DNA of 64,000 nt. Source: Streptomyces sp. NBC_01353 (GTDB lineage Bacteria > Actinomycetota > Actinomycetes > Streptomycetales > Streptomycetaceae). A program made the position numbers and the translations under genes. The DNA is taken from contig NZ_CP108352.1 of NCBI RefSeq assembly GCF_036237275.1, positions 3,410,001 to 3,474,000 on the forward strand. The letters are read 5' to 3'. Shown in pieces: positions 17,722-25,662 of the stretch (position 1 is its first letter; the number at the start of each line of letters is the position of its first letter). A model generated the notes under the pieces. It saw only the letters and a program-made list of their open reading frames with translations. It did no database searches and was not told where the DNA came from.

Positions 17722-18156
17722 CTACGCGGGCGCCGCCGCCTCCTCCAGGGCGTCGGCGCCCTTTCCGTACGCCACCAGCGTCAACACGATGAGGCCCAGC
17801 ACCACGGTCATGAACGCGAAGGCGCCCCAGCCGATCAGACCGATCGTCACCGCGCCGAGCACGCCGTGCACGACGGCGCAGCCGATGAGCAGGGCCCGGC
17901 CGGCGCGCCCGGGGCGCTTGTCGCGTATGCCGGCGATCAGGGCGACGGTGGCGCAGAGCGCGAGCAGCAGCCCGGAGACGATGCCGAGGGCCCAGGTACC
18001 GGTCACCATGTGGTCCGGGTCGAGGCCGTCGAGGGACATCGACTGGATCTCGACGAACCGTGCCATGACGGCGTTGAGCGCGACGATGCCCGGCGCTTCC
18101 AGGAAGAGCACCGCCGCCGTCACGAGAGCTATCGGTCTGCGGGCCACCTGGGCCAC
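17722..18156 (-). CDS. Four-helix integral membrane protein
   Basis: The protein has about 144 residues from a GTG at 18156; a second GTG at 18147 with AGGGGG upstream is equally possible, and the longer frame to 18396 includes an unlikely Arg/Cys-rich leader. Four hydrophobic helices are apparent (ALVTAAVLFLEAPGIVALNAV, GTWALGIVSGLLLALCATVALIAG, GRALLIGCAVVHGVLGAVTIGL, FAFMTVVLGLIVLTLVAYG). No enzymatic motif is present. It is convergent with maf and divergent from accA. Function unknown. Confidence 0.75.
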   Translation of the reverse strand: MAQVARRPIALVTAAVLFLEAPGIVALNAVMARFVEIQSMSLDGLDPDHMVTGTWALGIVSGLLLALCATVALIAGIRDKRPGRAGRALLIGCAVVHGVLGAVTIGLIGWGAFAFMTVVLGLIVLTLVAYGKGADALEEAAAPA

Positions 18157-18509
18157 CCCCTGAAAACGGCTGTTACCTGCAGTACGAATGACAGCGGGAA
18201 GGCTACTGCCGGGTAAACCTTCGGACAAGGGTCCGCGCGCACGGATGAGGCGGCAAAGAATCATTGCGCCATTCGTAGGGACTCCACAAAGAAACCTGAT
18301 CCGCGACTGGCTCCACGAACAGAGACCTGTGCCACACCTCGGAGCTACTGTGCCGTAGAGGAACCCTGCGTACCGTGGTACGACAAGGGATTTCACGACC
18401 CGAGCAAGCCTCGTATCACGCTCCGTGTGGGCAAGCTCACCACTGGGGACGGGTCGAAGTGCCGTGTCGGCAGTCCCTAAACTCAGCTTGTTTCAAGGAG
18501 GGAGCCATC
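18157..18509. other. Divergent promoter region of accA
   Basis: This 353-bp gene-free stretch separates the small membrane protein gene from accA. It must contain promoters for both. I see no strong palindrome or RNA gene in it; a good ribosome site (AAGGAGGG) lies at its right end just before the accA GTG. Confidence 0.6.
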
Positions 18510-20264
18510 GTGCGCAAGGTGCTCATCGCCAACCGTGGCGAAATCGCTGTCCGTGTCGCCCGTGCTTGCCGGGATGCCGGGATCGCCAGCGTAGCCGTCT
18601 ACGCCGATCCGGACCGGGACGCTCTGCACGTCCGCGCGGCCGACGAGGCGTTCGCTCTGGGCGGTGACACCCCGGCCGCCAGCTATCTGGACATGGCCAA
18701 GGTGCTTCAGGCGGCGAAGGACTCGGGCGCGGACGCGATCCACCCCGGCTACGGGTTCCTTTCCGAGAACGCCGAGTTCGCCCAGGCCGTGATCGACGCC
18801 GGTCTGACCTGGATCGGCCCGCCGCCGCAGGCCATCCGTGACCTCGGCGACAAGGTGGCGGCCCGTCACATCGCCCAGCGTGCGGGCGCTCCGCTCGTCG
18901 CGGGCACGCCCGACCCGGTCTCCGGCGCCGACGAGGTCGTCGCCTTCGCCGAGGAGCACGGGCTGCCGATCGCGATCAAGGCCGCCTTCGGTGGTGGCGG
19001 TCGTGGTCTGAAGGTCGCCCGCACCCTCGAAGAGGTGCCGGAGCTGTACGACTCCGCCGTCCGCGAGGCCGTCGCCGCCTTCGGCCGCGGCGAGTGCTTC
19101 GTCGAGCGCTACCTCGACAAGCCGCGGCACGTCGAGACCCAGTGTCTGGCCGACTCCCACGGCAACGTGGTCGTCGTCTCCACCCGTGACTGCTCGCTCC
19201 AGCGCCGCCACCAGAAGCTCGTCGAGGAGGCGCCCGCGCCGTTCCTCTCCGAGGCACAGAACGCCGAGCTGTACGCCGCGTCCAAGGCGATCCTGAAGGA
19301 GGCCGGCTACGTCGGCGCCGGCACGGTCGAGTTCCTGGTCGGCACCGACGGCACGATCTCCTTCCTGGAGGTCAACACCCGTCTCCAGGTCGAGCACCCG
19401 GTCACCGAAGAGGTCACCGGCATCGACCTGGTCCGCGAGATGTTCCGGATCGCCGACGGCGAGGAGCTGGGTTACGACGACCCGGCCATAAGGGGTCACT
19501 CCTTCGAGTTCCGTATCAACGGCGAGGACCCGGGCCGCAACTTCCTGCCCGCGCCCGGCACCGTCACCACCTTCGACGCGCCGACCGGCCCCGGTGTCCG
19601 CCTGGACGCGGGCGTCGAGTCCGGCTCGGTCATCGGCCCGGCCTGGGACTCGCTCCTGGCCAAGCTGATCGTCACCGGCGCCACCCGCGAGCAGGCGCTC
19701 CAGCGCGCCGCCCGCGCCCTGGCCGAGTTCAAGGTGGAGGGCATGGCCACGGCCATCCCGTTCCACCAGGCGGTCGTGGTCGACCCGGCGTTCACCGCGG
19801 ACCCGTTCCGCGTCCACACCCGGTGGATCGAGACCGAGTTCGTCAACGAGATCAAGCCGTTCGCCCCGGTGGGCTCCGACGCCGAGGAGGACGAGTCCGG
19901 CCGCGAGACGATCGTCGTCGAGGTCGGCGGCAAGCGCCTGGAGGTCTCGCTCCCGTCCTCGCTGGGCATGTCCCTGGCCCGTACGGGTCTGGCCGCCGGC
20001 GCCAAGCCGAAGCGCCGCGCCGCGAAGAAGTCCGGCCCGACGGCTTCCGGCGACACCCTCGCGTCCCCGATGCAGGGCACCATCGTGAAGGTGGCCGTCG
20101 AGGAGGGCCAGGAGGTCAAGGAGGGCGATCTGATCGTCGTCCTGGAGGCCATGAAGATGGAGCAGCCGCTCAACGCGCACCGCTCCGGCACCGTCAAGGG
20201 CCTGTCGGCGGAGGTCGGCGCGTCGATCACCTCCGGCGCCGCGATCTGCGAGATCAAGGACTGA
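18510..20264 (+). CDS. accA: Acyl-CoA carboxylase alpha chain (biotin carboxylase and carrier)
   Basis: The start is GTG 18510 ([20 protein letters not shown]) after AAGGAGGG, giving 584 residues, the usual length for actinobacterial AccA/PccA alpha chains. The order is N-terminal biotin carboxylase domain with [14 protein letters not shown], the ATP-grasp loop [31 protein letters not shown] and [13 protein letters not shown]; a linker region; and a C-terminal biotinyl carrier domain with [11 protein letters not shown], where the Lys is biotinylated. It carboxylates biotin with bicarbonate and ATP and serves acetyl- or propionyl-CoA carboxylases together with PccB. A hairpin terminator follows. 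Confidence 0.95.
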   Translation: MRKVLIANRGEIAVRVARACRDAGIASVAVYADPDRDALHVRAADEAFALGGDTPAASYLDMAKVLQAAKDSGADAIHPGYGFLSENAEFAQAVIDAGLTWIGPPPQAIRDLGDKVAARHIAQRAGAPLVAGTPDPVSGADEVVAFAEEHGLPIAIKAAFGGGGRGLKVARTLEEVPELYDSAVREAVAAFGRGECFVERYLDKPRHVETQCLADSHGNVVVVSTRDCSLQRRHQKLVEEAPAPFLSEAQNAELYAASKAILKEAGYVGAGTVEFLVGTDGTISFLEVNTRLQVEHPVTEEVTGIDLVREMFRIADGEELGYDDPAIRGHSFEFRINGEDPGRNFLPAPGTVTTFDAPTGPGVRLDAGVESGSVIGPAWDSLLAKLIVTGATREQALQRAARALAEFKVEGMATAIPFHQAVVVDPAFTADPFRVHTRWIETEFVNEIKPFAPVGSDAEEDESGRETIVVEVGGKRLEVSLPSSLGMSLARTGLAAGAKPKRRAAKKSGPTASGDTLASPMQGTIVKVAVEEGQEVKEGDLIVVLEAMKMEQPLNAHRSGTVKGLSAEVGASITSGAAICEIKD

Positions 20265-20295
20265 CGACCGACGGCGCAGGCCGTTTGTACGCTGG

Positions 20296-20330
20296 GAAGG
20301 GCCCGCAGGCACACCGCCTGCGGGCCCTTC
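20296..20330 (+). terminator. Hairpin terminator after accA
   Basis: Perfect 15-bp arms (20296-20310 and 20316-20330) with a five-base loop lie 31 bp past the accA stop and just before the TetR gene. Confidence 0.85.
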
Positions 20331-20349
20331 GCCCAACCGAGGAGCCCGC

Positions 20350-20895
20350 ATGCGCGCCGACGCGCGCCGCAATCACGAGCGGCTGCTGACCGAGGCCCGC
20401 GCAGCCTTCGCCGAGCACGGTACGGACGCCTCCCTGGAGGATGTCGCCCGTCGCGCGGGGGTCGGCATCGGCACGCTCTACCGGCACTTCCCCACCCGCG
20501 ACGCGCTGGTGAACGCCGTCTTCCAGGAGGCCCTGGCCGCGCTGCTCCAGCGGGGCCGTGAGCTCGCTGCGGCCGAGGAGCCGTGTCCGGCGCTCGTGGA
20601 GTGGCTGCGCGCCCTGATCACCCACGCGGGTGAGTACCGGGGCTTCGCCCGCTCACTCATGTCGGCGTCGCGGGACGAGAGTTCGGCGCTCGCGCAGTGC
20701 AGTGTGCCGCTGCGCGCGGCCGGCGAGATCCTGCTGGGCCGGGCCCGGGACGCGGGTACGGTCCGCGCCGATGTGTCGATCGGCGATCTGATGCAGCTCA
20801 CCCACGCGATCGCGCTGGCGGCCGAACAGAACCCGGACGACGAGGAGTTGCCGGACCGGCTGCTGGCCCTGACCCTGCGGGGCATGAAGAGCTGA
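20350..20895 (+). CDS. TetR-family transcriptional regulator
   Basis: The 181-residue protein starts at ATG 20350 after GAGGAG. The N-terminal helix-turn-helix reads NHERLLTEARAAFAEHG, SLEDVARRAGVGIGTLYRHFPTRDALV. The helical C-terminal domain has the actinobacterial TetR pattern with a ligand pocket. It is encoded right after the accA terminator; its target is not evident, and no clear palindrome lies in front of it. It could be local and self-regulating, but this is inference. Confidence 0.9.
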   Translation: MRADARRNHERLLTEARAAFAEHGTDASLEDVARRAGVGIGTLYRHFPTRDALVNAVFQEALAALLQRGRELAAAEEPCPALVEWLRALITHAGEYRGFARSLMSASRDESSALAQCSVPLRAAGEILLGRARDAGTVRADVSIGDLMQLTHAIALAAEQNPDDEELPDRLLALTLRGMKS

Positions 20896-20967
20896 GCCCG
20901 CGGTGACGGCCGGGCGCGGGCCTGGGTGGCGCGTTGGCCGGGCGCCTGCGATGCGCCGAGCCCTCGG

Positions 20968-21036
20968 CCGGACCTCCTGACCGGCTGCCCCGGTGGCCGG
21001 ACCTCCCGACTCGGCGGCCCCGGTGGCCGGACCTTC
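20968..21036. repeat. Imperfect 30-bp tandem repeat
   Basis: Two full copies (20968-20996 and 20997-21026) and the beginning of a third share CCGGACCT at the left and CCCCGGTGG at the right. They lie between the TetR and DeoR genes, which are convergent. Confidence 0.65.
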
Positions 21037-21095
21037 CCTACTCGACGGGAGGGCGTCCGGGCGTCCCGGCTCAGCGGCCGGGGACGGCCCCCGGA

Positions 21096-22052
21096 TCAGC
21101 GCCTGCGCATGTCCGCGACCCGGGCCGTCCGTTCCGGCTGAAGCACCTCACTCGCCAAGGAGGCGGCGGCTCCCCTGAATTGGCCGGGCTGGTGCCGGGC
21201 ACGCTGGCCGGGGAGCGGGACGTCACGGCGCGGGCGGCCGCCGCCCGGGGGGACTGTGTCCCCACCCGGCCCCGTCCCCGCCACGGCGATCTGGACGCCC
21301 TGGTCGGCCAGCGCCTGAAGCTCCGTGGCGGCCCGGTCGTCGTGCGCCGGCGGCTCGTCGGTGACGAGGCGGGTGATCACGTCGGTCGGCACCGTCTGGA
21401 ACATGGTGTCGGTGCCGAGCTTGGTGTGATCGGCCAGCACCACGACCTCCGCGGCCGCCTGCACCAGCGCCCGGTCCACGCTCGCGGAGAGCATGTTGGA
21501 CGTGGACAGACCGCGCTCGGCCGTCAGACCGCTGCCGGAGAGGAAGGCACGGGAGACCCGAAGTCCCTGGAGGGACTGCTCGGCCCCACTGCCCACCAGC
21601 GCGTAGTTCGAGCCGCGCAGCGTGCCGCCGGTCATGACGACCTCGACCCGGTTGGCGTGGGCGAGGGCCTGGGCGACGAGCAGCGAGTTGGTGACCACCG
21701 TCAGACCGGGCACGCGGGCGAGCCGACGGGCCAGCTCCTGCGTGGTCGTCCCGGCGCCGACGACGATGGCCTCGCCCTCTTCGACGAGACTCGCGGCGAC
21801 GTCGGCGATGGCCGTCTTCTCCGCGGTCGCGAGATGGGATTTCTGCGGGAAGCCGGACTCTCGGGTGAACCCGCCCGGCAGTACCGCACCGCCGTGCCGG
21901 CGGTCGAGGAGTCCTTCTGCCTCCAGTGCCCGCACGTCTCGCCGTACGGTCACTTCTGAGGTCTGGACGACGCGGGCGAGCTCACGGAGCGACACGGCTC
22001 CGTTGGCGCGCACCATTTCGAGGATCAACTGACGACGTTCTGCAGCGAACAC
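21096..22052 (-). CDS. DeoR-family transcriptional regulator
   Basis: The 318-residue protein has the DeoR N-terminal helix-turn-helix (FAAERRQLILEMVRANGAVSLRELARVVQTSEVTVRRD, about 2-58) and a DeoRC sugar-phosphate sensor domain with VGAGTTTQELARRL, VTNSLLVAQAL, TGGTLRGSNYALVG and LADHTKLG. The last 60 residues are Pro/Gly/Arg-rich and probably disordered. DeoR proteins usually sense phosphorylated sugars, and deoxyribose phosphates are classic ligands. It is therefore one candidate for controlling the nucleoside genes in this window, but its own upstream region lacks the shared palindrome, so that link is only a hypothesis. Confidence 0.9.
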   Translation of the reverse strand: MFAAERRQLILEMVRANGAVSLRELARVVQTSEVTVRRDVRALEAEGLLDRRHGGAVLPGGFTRESGFPQKSHLATAEKTAIADVAASLVEEGEAIVVGAGTTTQELARRLARVPGLTVVTNSLLVAQALAHANRVEVVMTGGTLRGSNYALVGSGAEQSLQGLRVSRAFLSGSGLTAERGLSTSNMLSASVDRALVQAAAEVVVLADHTKLGTDTMFQTVPTDVITRLVTDEPPAHDDRAATELQALADQGVQIAVAGTGPGGDTVPPGGGRPRRDVPLPGQRARHQPGQFRGAAASLASEVLQPERTARVADMRRR

Positions 22053-22121
22053 GAAACCGACAGTAACGTGACCGGCAGATACTTTTCAGCACTATGCGCC
22101 GAATTGCAGAAGATGCGCACA

Positions 22122-22155
22122 GACGGGGCCCCCAAGTGGTATGGGAGGCCCCGTC
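22122..22155 (-). terminator. Hairpin between lpdA-like and DeoR genes
   Basis: GACGGGGCC and GGCCCCGTC (22122-22130, 22147-22155) form a 9-bp stem about 65 bp beyond the flavoprotein gene stop. A second pair (22171-22178 with 22204-22211) lies closer to the stop. Confidence 0.55.
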
Positions 22156-22218
22156 GTTGATCGTTCCTTGTCCCGCCTTGCCGGGGGTTGTCCAGATCCC
22201 CCCAGGCGGGACGGCGGG

Positions 22219-23658
22219 TCAGCCTTCGCCCGACGCCTTTCGGGTGTGCAACTGCCGTGCCACTTCCGCGATCGAGCCCGACAGGGAGGGGTACACGGTG
22301 AAAGCGTTTGCGATCTGTTCGACCGTCAGATTGTTGTCGACCGCGATCGAGATCGGGTGGATCAGCTCGCTCGCCTTCGGGGCGACGACACAGCCGCCGA
22401 CCACGATCCCGGTGCCCGGACGGCAGAAGATCTTGACGAAACCGTCCCGGATGCCCTGCATCTTGGCGCGCGGGTTGCGCAGCAGCGGCAGTTTGACGAC
22501 CCGGGCCTCGATCTTGCCCGCGTCCACGTCGGCCTGGGTGAAGCCGACGGTGGCGATCTCGGGGTCGGTGAAGACGTTCGAGGAGACCGTCTTCAGGTTC
22601 AGCGGGGCCACCGCGTCGCCGAGGAAGTGGTACATCGCGATCCGGCCCTGCATCGCCGCCACGGAGGCGAGCGCGAAGACGCCGGTGACGTCACCGGCGG
22701 CGTACACGCCCGGCGCGGAGGTACGGGAGACCCGGTCGGTCCAGATGTGGCCCGAGTCCTTGAGCCTGACCCCGGCCTCCTCCAGACCCATTCCGGCCGA
22801 GTTCGGGATGGCACCGACGGCCATGAGGCAGTGGGAGCCGGAGATGACCCGGCCGTCGGCCAGGGTGACCTCGACGCGGTCGCCGACGCGCTTGACGGAC
22901 TCGGCGCGCGAGCGGGCCATGACGTTCATGCCGCGGCGGCGGAAGACGTCCTCCAGGACGGCGGCGGCGTCCGGGTCCTCACCGGGCAGGACGCGGTCGC
23001 GGCTCGACACCAGGGTCACCCGCGAGCCCAGCGCCTGGTAGGCGCCGGCGAACTCGGCACCCGTCACACCCGAACCGACGACGATGAGCTCCTCGGGGAG
23101 CTCCTTGAGGTCGTAGACCTGGGTCCAGTTCAGGATCCGCTCGCCGTCGGGCTGGGCGTCGGGCAGCTCGCGCGGGTGGCCGCCGGTCGCGATCAGCACG
23201 GCGTCGGCGGTCAGCGCCTCCTCCGAGCCGTCGGCCGAGGTCACGATCACCTGACGGGAGCCGTCCACGGCCTGGCGGCCCGAGAGCCGGCCGCGGCCGC
23301 GCAGGACGCGGGCGCCGGCGCGGGTGACGGAGGCGGTGATGTCGTGGGACTGGGCGAGCGCGAGGCGCTTCACCCGTCGGTTGACCTTGCCGAGGTCGAC
23401 ACCGACGACGCGGGCGGCCTGCTCCACGTGCGGGGTGTCGTCGGCGACGATGATGCCCAGTTCCTCGTACGAGGAGTCGAAGGTGGTCATCACCTCGGCC
23501 GTCGCGATGAGGGTCTTCGAGGGGACGCAGTCGGTCAGGACGGACGCGCCGCCGAGGCCGTCGCAGTCGACGACGGTCACCTCCGCGCCGAGTTGGGCGC
23601 CCACCAGGGCAGCCTCGTATCCGCCGGGTCCGCCGCCGATGATCACGATCCGGGTCAC
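22219..23658 (-). CDS. LpdA-type NAD(P)H quinone reductase (flavoprotein disulfide reductase family)
   Basis: The 479-residue protein shows the family layout: an N-terminal FAD fold (IVIIGGGPGGYEAALVGAQLG), an NAD(P) domain (ELIVVGSGVTGAEFAGAYQALG), a second FAD segment (GVYAAGDVTGVF) and a C-terminal dimer domain. The redox loop reads GGASVLTDCVPSKTL: the first Cys of the CxxxxC disulfide is missing. That matches M. tuberculosis LpdA (Rv3303c), a quinone reductase, and argues against dihydrolipoamide dehydrogenase activity. The C-terminal catalytic His-Glu pair of classical members is also not evident. The upstream region holds two 26-bp direct repeats. Confidence 0.9.
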   Translation of the reverse strand: MTRIVIIGGGPGGYEAALVGAQLGAEVTVVDCDGLGGASVLTDCVPSKTLIATAEVMTTFDSSYEELGIIVADDTPHVEQAARVVGVDLGKVNRRVKRLALAQSHDITASVTRAGARVLRGRGRLSGRQAVDGSRQVIVTSADGSEEALTADAVLIATGGHPRELPDAQPDGERILNWTQVYDLKELPEELIVVGSGVTGAEFAGAYQALGSRVTLVSSRDRVLPGEDPDAAAVLEDVFRRRGMNVMARSRAESVKRVGDRVEVTLADGRVISGSHCLMAVGAIPNSAGMGLEEAGVRLKDSGHIWTDRVSRTSAPGVYAAGDVTGVFALASVAAMQGRIAMYHFLGDAVAPLNLKTVSSNVFTDPEIATVGFTQADVDAGKIEARVVKLPLLRNPRAKMQGIRDGFVKIFCRPGTGIVVGGCVVAPKASELIHPISIAVDNNLTVEQIANAFTVYPSLSGSIAEVARQLHTRKASGEG

Positions 23659-23713
23659 AGGGATCTACGCCTCGCGCTCTCGTTCTGCCGGGGGGTCCCC
23701 CCGCTGGGGCTGC

Positions 23714-23769
23714 AGTGCGTACGCCATTGTCCCGCACGCTTCAAGTGCGTACCCCATTGTCCCGTACGC
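23714..23769. repeat. Two near-identical 26-bp direct repeats
   Basis: The copies at 23714-23739 and 23744-23769 match at 24 of 26 positions, with a 4-bp gap and a 30-bp period. Each contains GTGCGTAC, CCATTGTCCCG and a terminal ACGC. They lie between the divergent starts of the LpdA-type gene and the small gene at 23855, so they may be cooperative operator sites. Confidence 0.7.
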
Positions 23770-23854
23770 CGGGGGTGGTCTCGCGCCGGGGCCTCCATAC
23801 GGCCCCCACCTCGGACTTCCGCGGGCACCCTCTCCCTCCCGTACCCTCGATCCC

Positions 23855-24292
23855 ATGTCGCTCTACGCCGCGTACGCCGGCAACCTCGACGCGCGGCTCA
23901 TGACCCGCCGCGCCCCGCACTCCCCGCTGCGCGGCACCGGCTGGCTCAACGGCTGGCGGCTGACCTTCGGCGGCGAGCAGATGGGCTGGGAGGGGGCGCT
24001 GGCCACGATCGTCGAGGCGCCGCGTTCCCAGGTCTTCGTCGCGCTCTACGACATCGCGCCGATGGACGAGGACTCGATGGACCGCTGGGAGGGTGTCGGC
24101 CTCGACATCTACCGCCGGATGCGGGTCCGCGTGCACACCCTGGACGGCGAGGAGCCGACCTGGCTGTACGTTCTGAACGCGTACGAGGGCGGGCTGCCGT
24201 CGGCGCGGTACCTCGGTGAGATCGCGGACGCGGCCGAGTCGGCGGGCGCGCCGCACGACTATGTGATGGAGCTGCGCAAGCGGCCTTGCTAG
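23855..24292 (+). CDS. Gamma-glutamylcyclotransferase-fold protein
   Basis: The 145-residue protein has the BtrG/GGCT-like N-terminus [13 protein letters not shown], the glycine-rich P-loop-like turn of this fold, followed by [14 protein letters not shown] and [21 protein letters not shown], where a conserved acidic residue acts in catalysis. The C-terminus has [25 protein letters not shown]. Members cyclise gamma-glutamyl amines to 5-oxoproline, but many actinobacterial homologues are uncharacterised. It is divergent from the LpdA-type gene. Confidence 0.85.
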   Translation: MSLYAAYAGNLDARLMTRRAPHSPLRGTGWLNGWRLTFGGEQMGWEGALATIVEAPRSQVFVALYDIAPMDEDSMDRWEGVGLDIYRRMRVRVHTLDGEEPTWLYVLNAYEGGLPSARYLGEIADAAESAGAPHDYVMELRKRPC

Positions 24293-24427
24293 GGGCGGCT
24301 CCGGCCCGCGTGAGCGGCCGGTCCCGGTTCATGGCGGTATCGGCCTGGCGGAAGGTTTGCGTGACGCCCGCTACGCCATTCGTCGGAAACGACAAGACAA
24401 CGATCGCATGTCCGTCAGCATCGTCAT

Positions 24428-24439
24428 CTACGCGCGTAG
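24428..24439. promoter_or_regulatory. Nucleoside-regulon palindrome upstream of purine nucleoside phosphorylase
   Basis: An exact CTACGCGCGTAG lies 84 bp before the phosphorylase GTG. A second, interrupted copy (CTACGC, four bases, GCGCGTAT at 24451-24468) follows closely, so two dimers might bind. Confidence 0.8.
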
Positions 24440-24522
24440 GAATTCTCGGGCTACGCTTCTGCGCGTATGAAATCCGTCCGGGGCTCCTCCCTCGGACTCC
24501 CCTCCCCGAGGCGAGAGAGTCA

Positions 24523-25326
24523 GTGAACGCAACTGCCACCCCGTACGAGGCCGCCGAGGCCGCTGCCGCGCGTCTTCGCGAGCTGACCGGAATCGAGACC
24601 CACGATGTGGCCCTCGTCATGGGCTCCGGCTGGGCGCCGGCCGTCGACGCGCTCGGCGCTCCGGAGGCCGAGTTCCCCGTGACCGAGCTTCCCGGCTTCC
24701 CGCCGCCGGCCGTCGAGGGACACGGCGGAAAGGTCCGCTCGTACAAGATCGGCGCCAAGCACGTCCTGGTCTTCCTGGGCCGTACGCACTTCTACGAGGG
24801 CCGGGGCGTCGCCTCCGTCGCCCACGGTGTGCGCACCGCCGTCGCCGCCGGCTGCAAGACCGTCGTGCTGACCAACGGCTGTGGTGGTCTGCGCGAGGGC
24901 ATGCGCCCCGGCCAGCCGGTCCTGATCAGCGACCACATCAACCTGACGGCCGCCTCCCCGATCGTCGGCGCGAACTTCGTGGACCTCACCGACCTGTACT
25001 CGCCGCGGCTGCGCGCACTGTGCAAGGAGGTCGACGAGACCCTCGAAGAGGGCGTCTACGTGCAGTTCCCCGGGCCGCACTACGAGACCCCGGCCGAGAT
25101 CAACATGGTTCGCGTCATGGGCGGCGACCTGGTCGGCATGTCCACCGTCCTGGAGGCCATCGCGGCCCGCGAGGCGGGCGCCGAGGTCCTGGGCATCTCC
25201 CTGGTCACCAACCTGGCGGCGGGCCTCTCGGGCGAGCCGCTGAACCACGAGGAGGTCCTCCAGGCGGGCCGCGACTCGGCGGCGCGGATGGGTGAGCTGC
25301 TGACGCGGGTCCTCGACCGGATCTGA
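24523..25326 (+). CDS. punA: Purine nucleoside phosphorylase (trimeric type)
   Basis: The start is GTG 24523 ([18 protein letters not shown]) after GAGGCGAGAG, giving 267 residues. The family motifs are [12 protein letters not shown] for phosphate, [49 protein letters not shown] with the base-binding Glu, [10 protein letters not shown] and [13 protein letters not shown] with the Asn contacting N7 of the purine. It cleaves (deoxy)inosine or guanosine with phosphate to base plus (deoxy)ribose-1-phosphate. The product is handed to the mutase encoded next. A CTACGCGCGTAG operator lies upstream, as for the other nucleoside genes. Confidence 0.95.
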   Translation: MNATATPYEAAEAAAARLRELTGIETHDVALVMGSGWAPAVDALGAPEAEFPVTELPGFPPPAVEGHGGKVRSYKIGAKHVLVFLGRTHFYEGRGVASVAHGVRTAVAAGCKTVVLTNGCGGLREGMRPGQPVLISDHINLTAASPIVGANFVDLTDLYSPRLRALCKEVDETLEEGVYVQFPGPHYETPAEINMVRVMGGDLVGMSTVLEAIAAREAGAEVLGISLVTNLAAGLSGEPLNHEEVLQAGRDSAARMGELLTRVLDRI

Positions 25327-25335
25327 CGCGACGGT

Positions 25336-25625
25336 GGCGGGGTGCGGGTGGTGGGCCGCTGCGCGGGGCTCCTTCCCCCACCCCTCCCCCTACGCCCTGC
25401 GGCGTGGGGGGACCCCCACTTCCCGTAACCGGGGCGCTGCCCCTGACCCCCGCGCCTCAATCGCCGGCGAGGCTGGATTTCCGCCCTGCGGACGGAAATC
25501 CAGCCCGTCCGGCGTTTGAGGACACGGCCGCAGGCCGTACGGGGGTCTGGGGGCTTGCCCCCAGTTCGGGAAGGGGCGGGGTGGGGAATGGCTCCGCGCA
25601 GCGGCCCACCCACCCGCACCCGCCC
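25336..25625. repeat. Large imperfect inverted-repeat intergenic element
   Basis: The whole gap between the phosphorylase and mutase genes folds on itself. Outer arms around 25336-25385 and 25575-25625 are complementary (GGGCCGCTGCGCGGGGCTCC against GGCTCCGCGCAGCGGCCC). A middle pair at about 25415-25450 and 25540-25580 matches, and the core arms 25455-25483 and 25493-25521 (CCTCAA...GGATTTCCG) surround a short loop. A nested hairpin lies at 25386-25412. This is the familiar type of Streptomyces intergenic repeat, and it may also end transcription. Confidence 0.75.
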
Positions 25626-25662
25626 CCACGCCCCACCCCTCCCGCACCCCGAAAGGCACACC

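Noticed and set aside
21096-22052. DeoR protein as the proven regulator of the nucleoside operators
   Set aside because: The gene is in the right region and family, but no copy of the palindrome lies near it and binding cannot be inferred from sequence; kept as a hypothesis.
22141-24219. Very long plus-strand frame across the LpdA-type gene
   Set aside because: It is the shadow of the flavoprotein gene; the second half also runs through the direct repeats and shows no domain.
25336-25625. Possible CRISPR or tRNA-like structure in the long hairpin
   Set aside because: There are no regularly spaced identical repeats and no tRNA consensus; it is one palindromic element.
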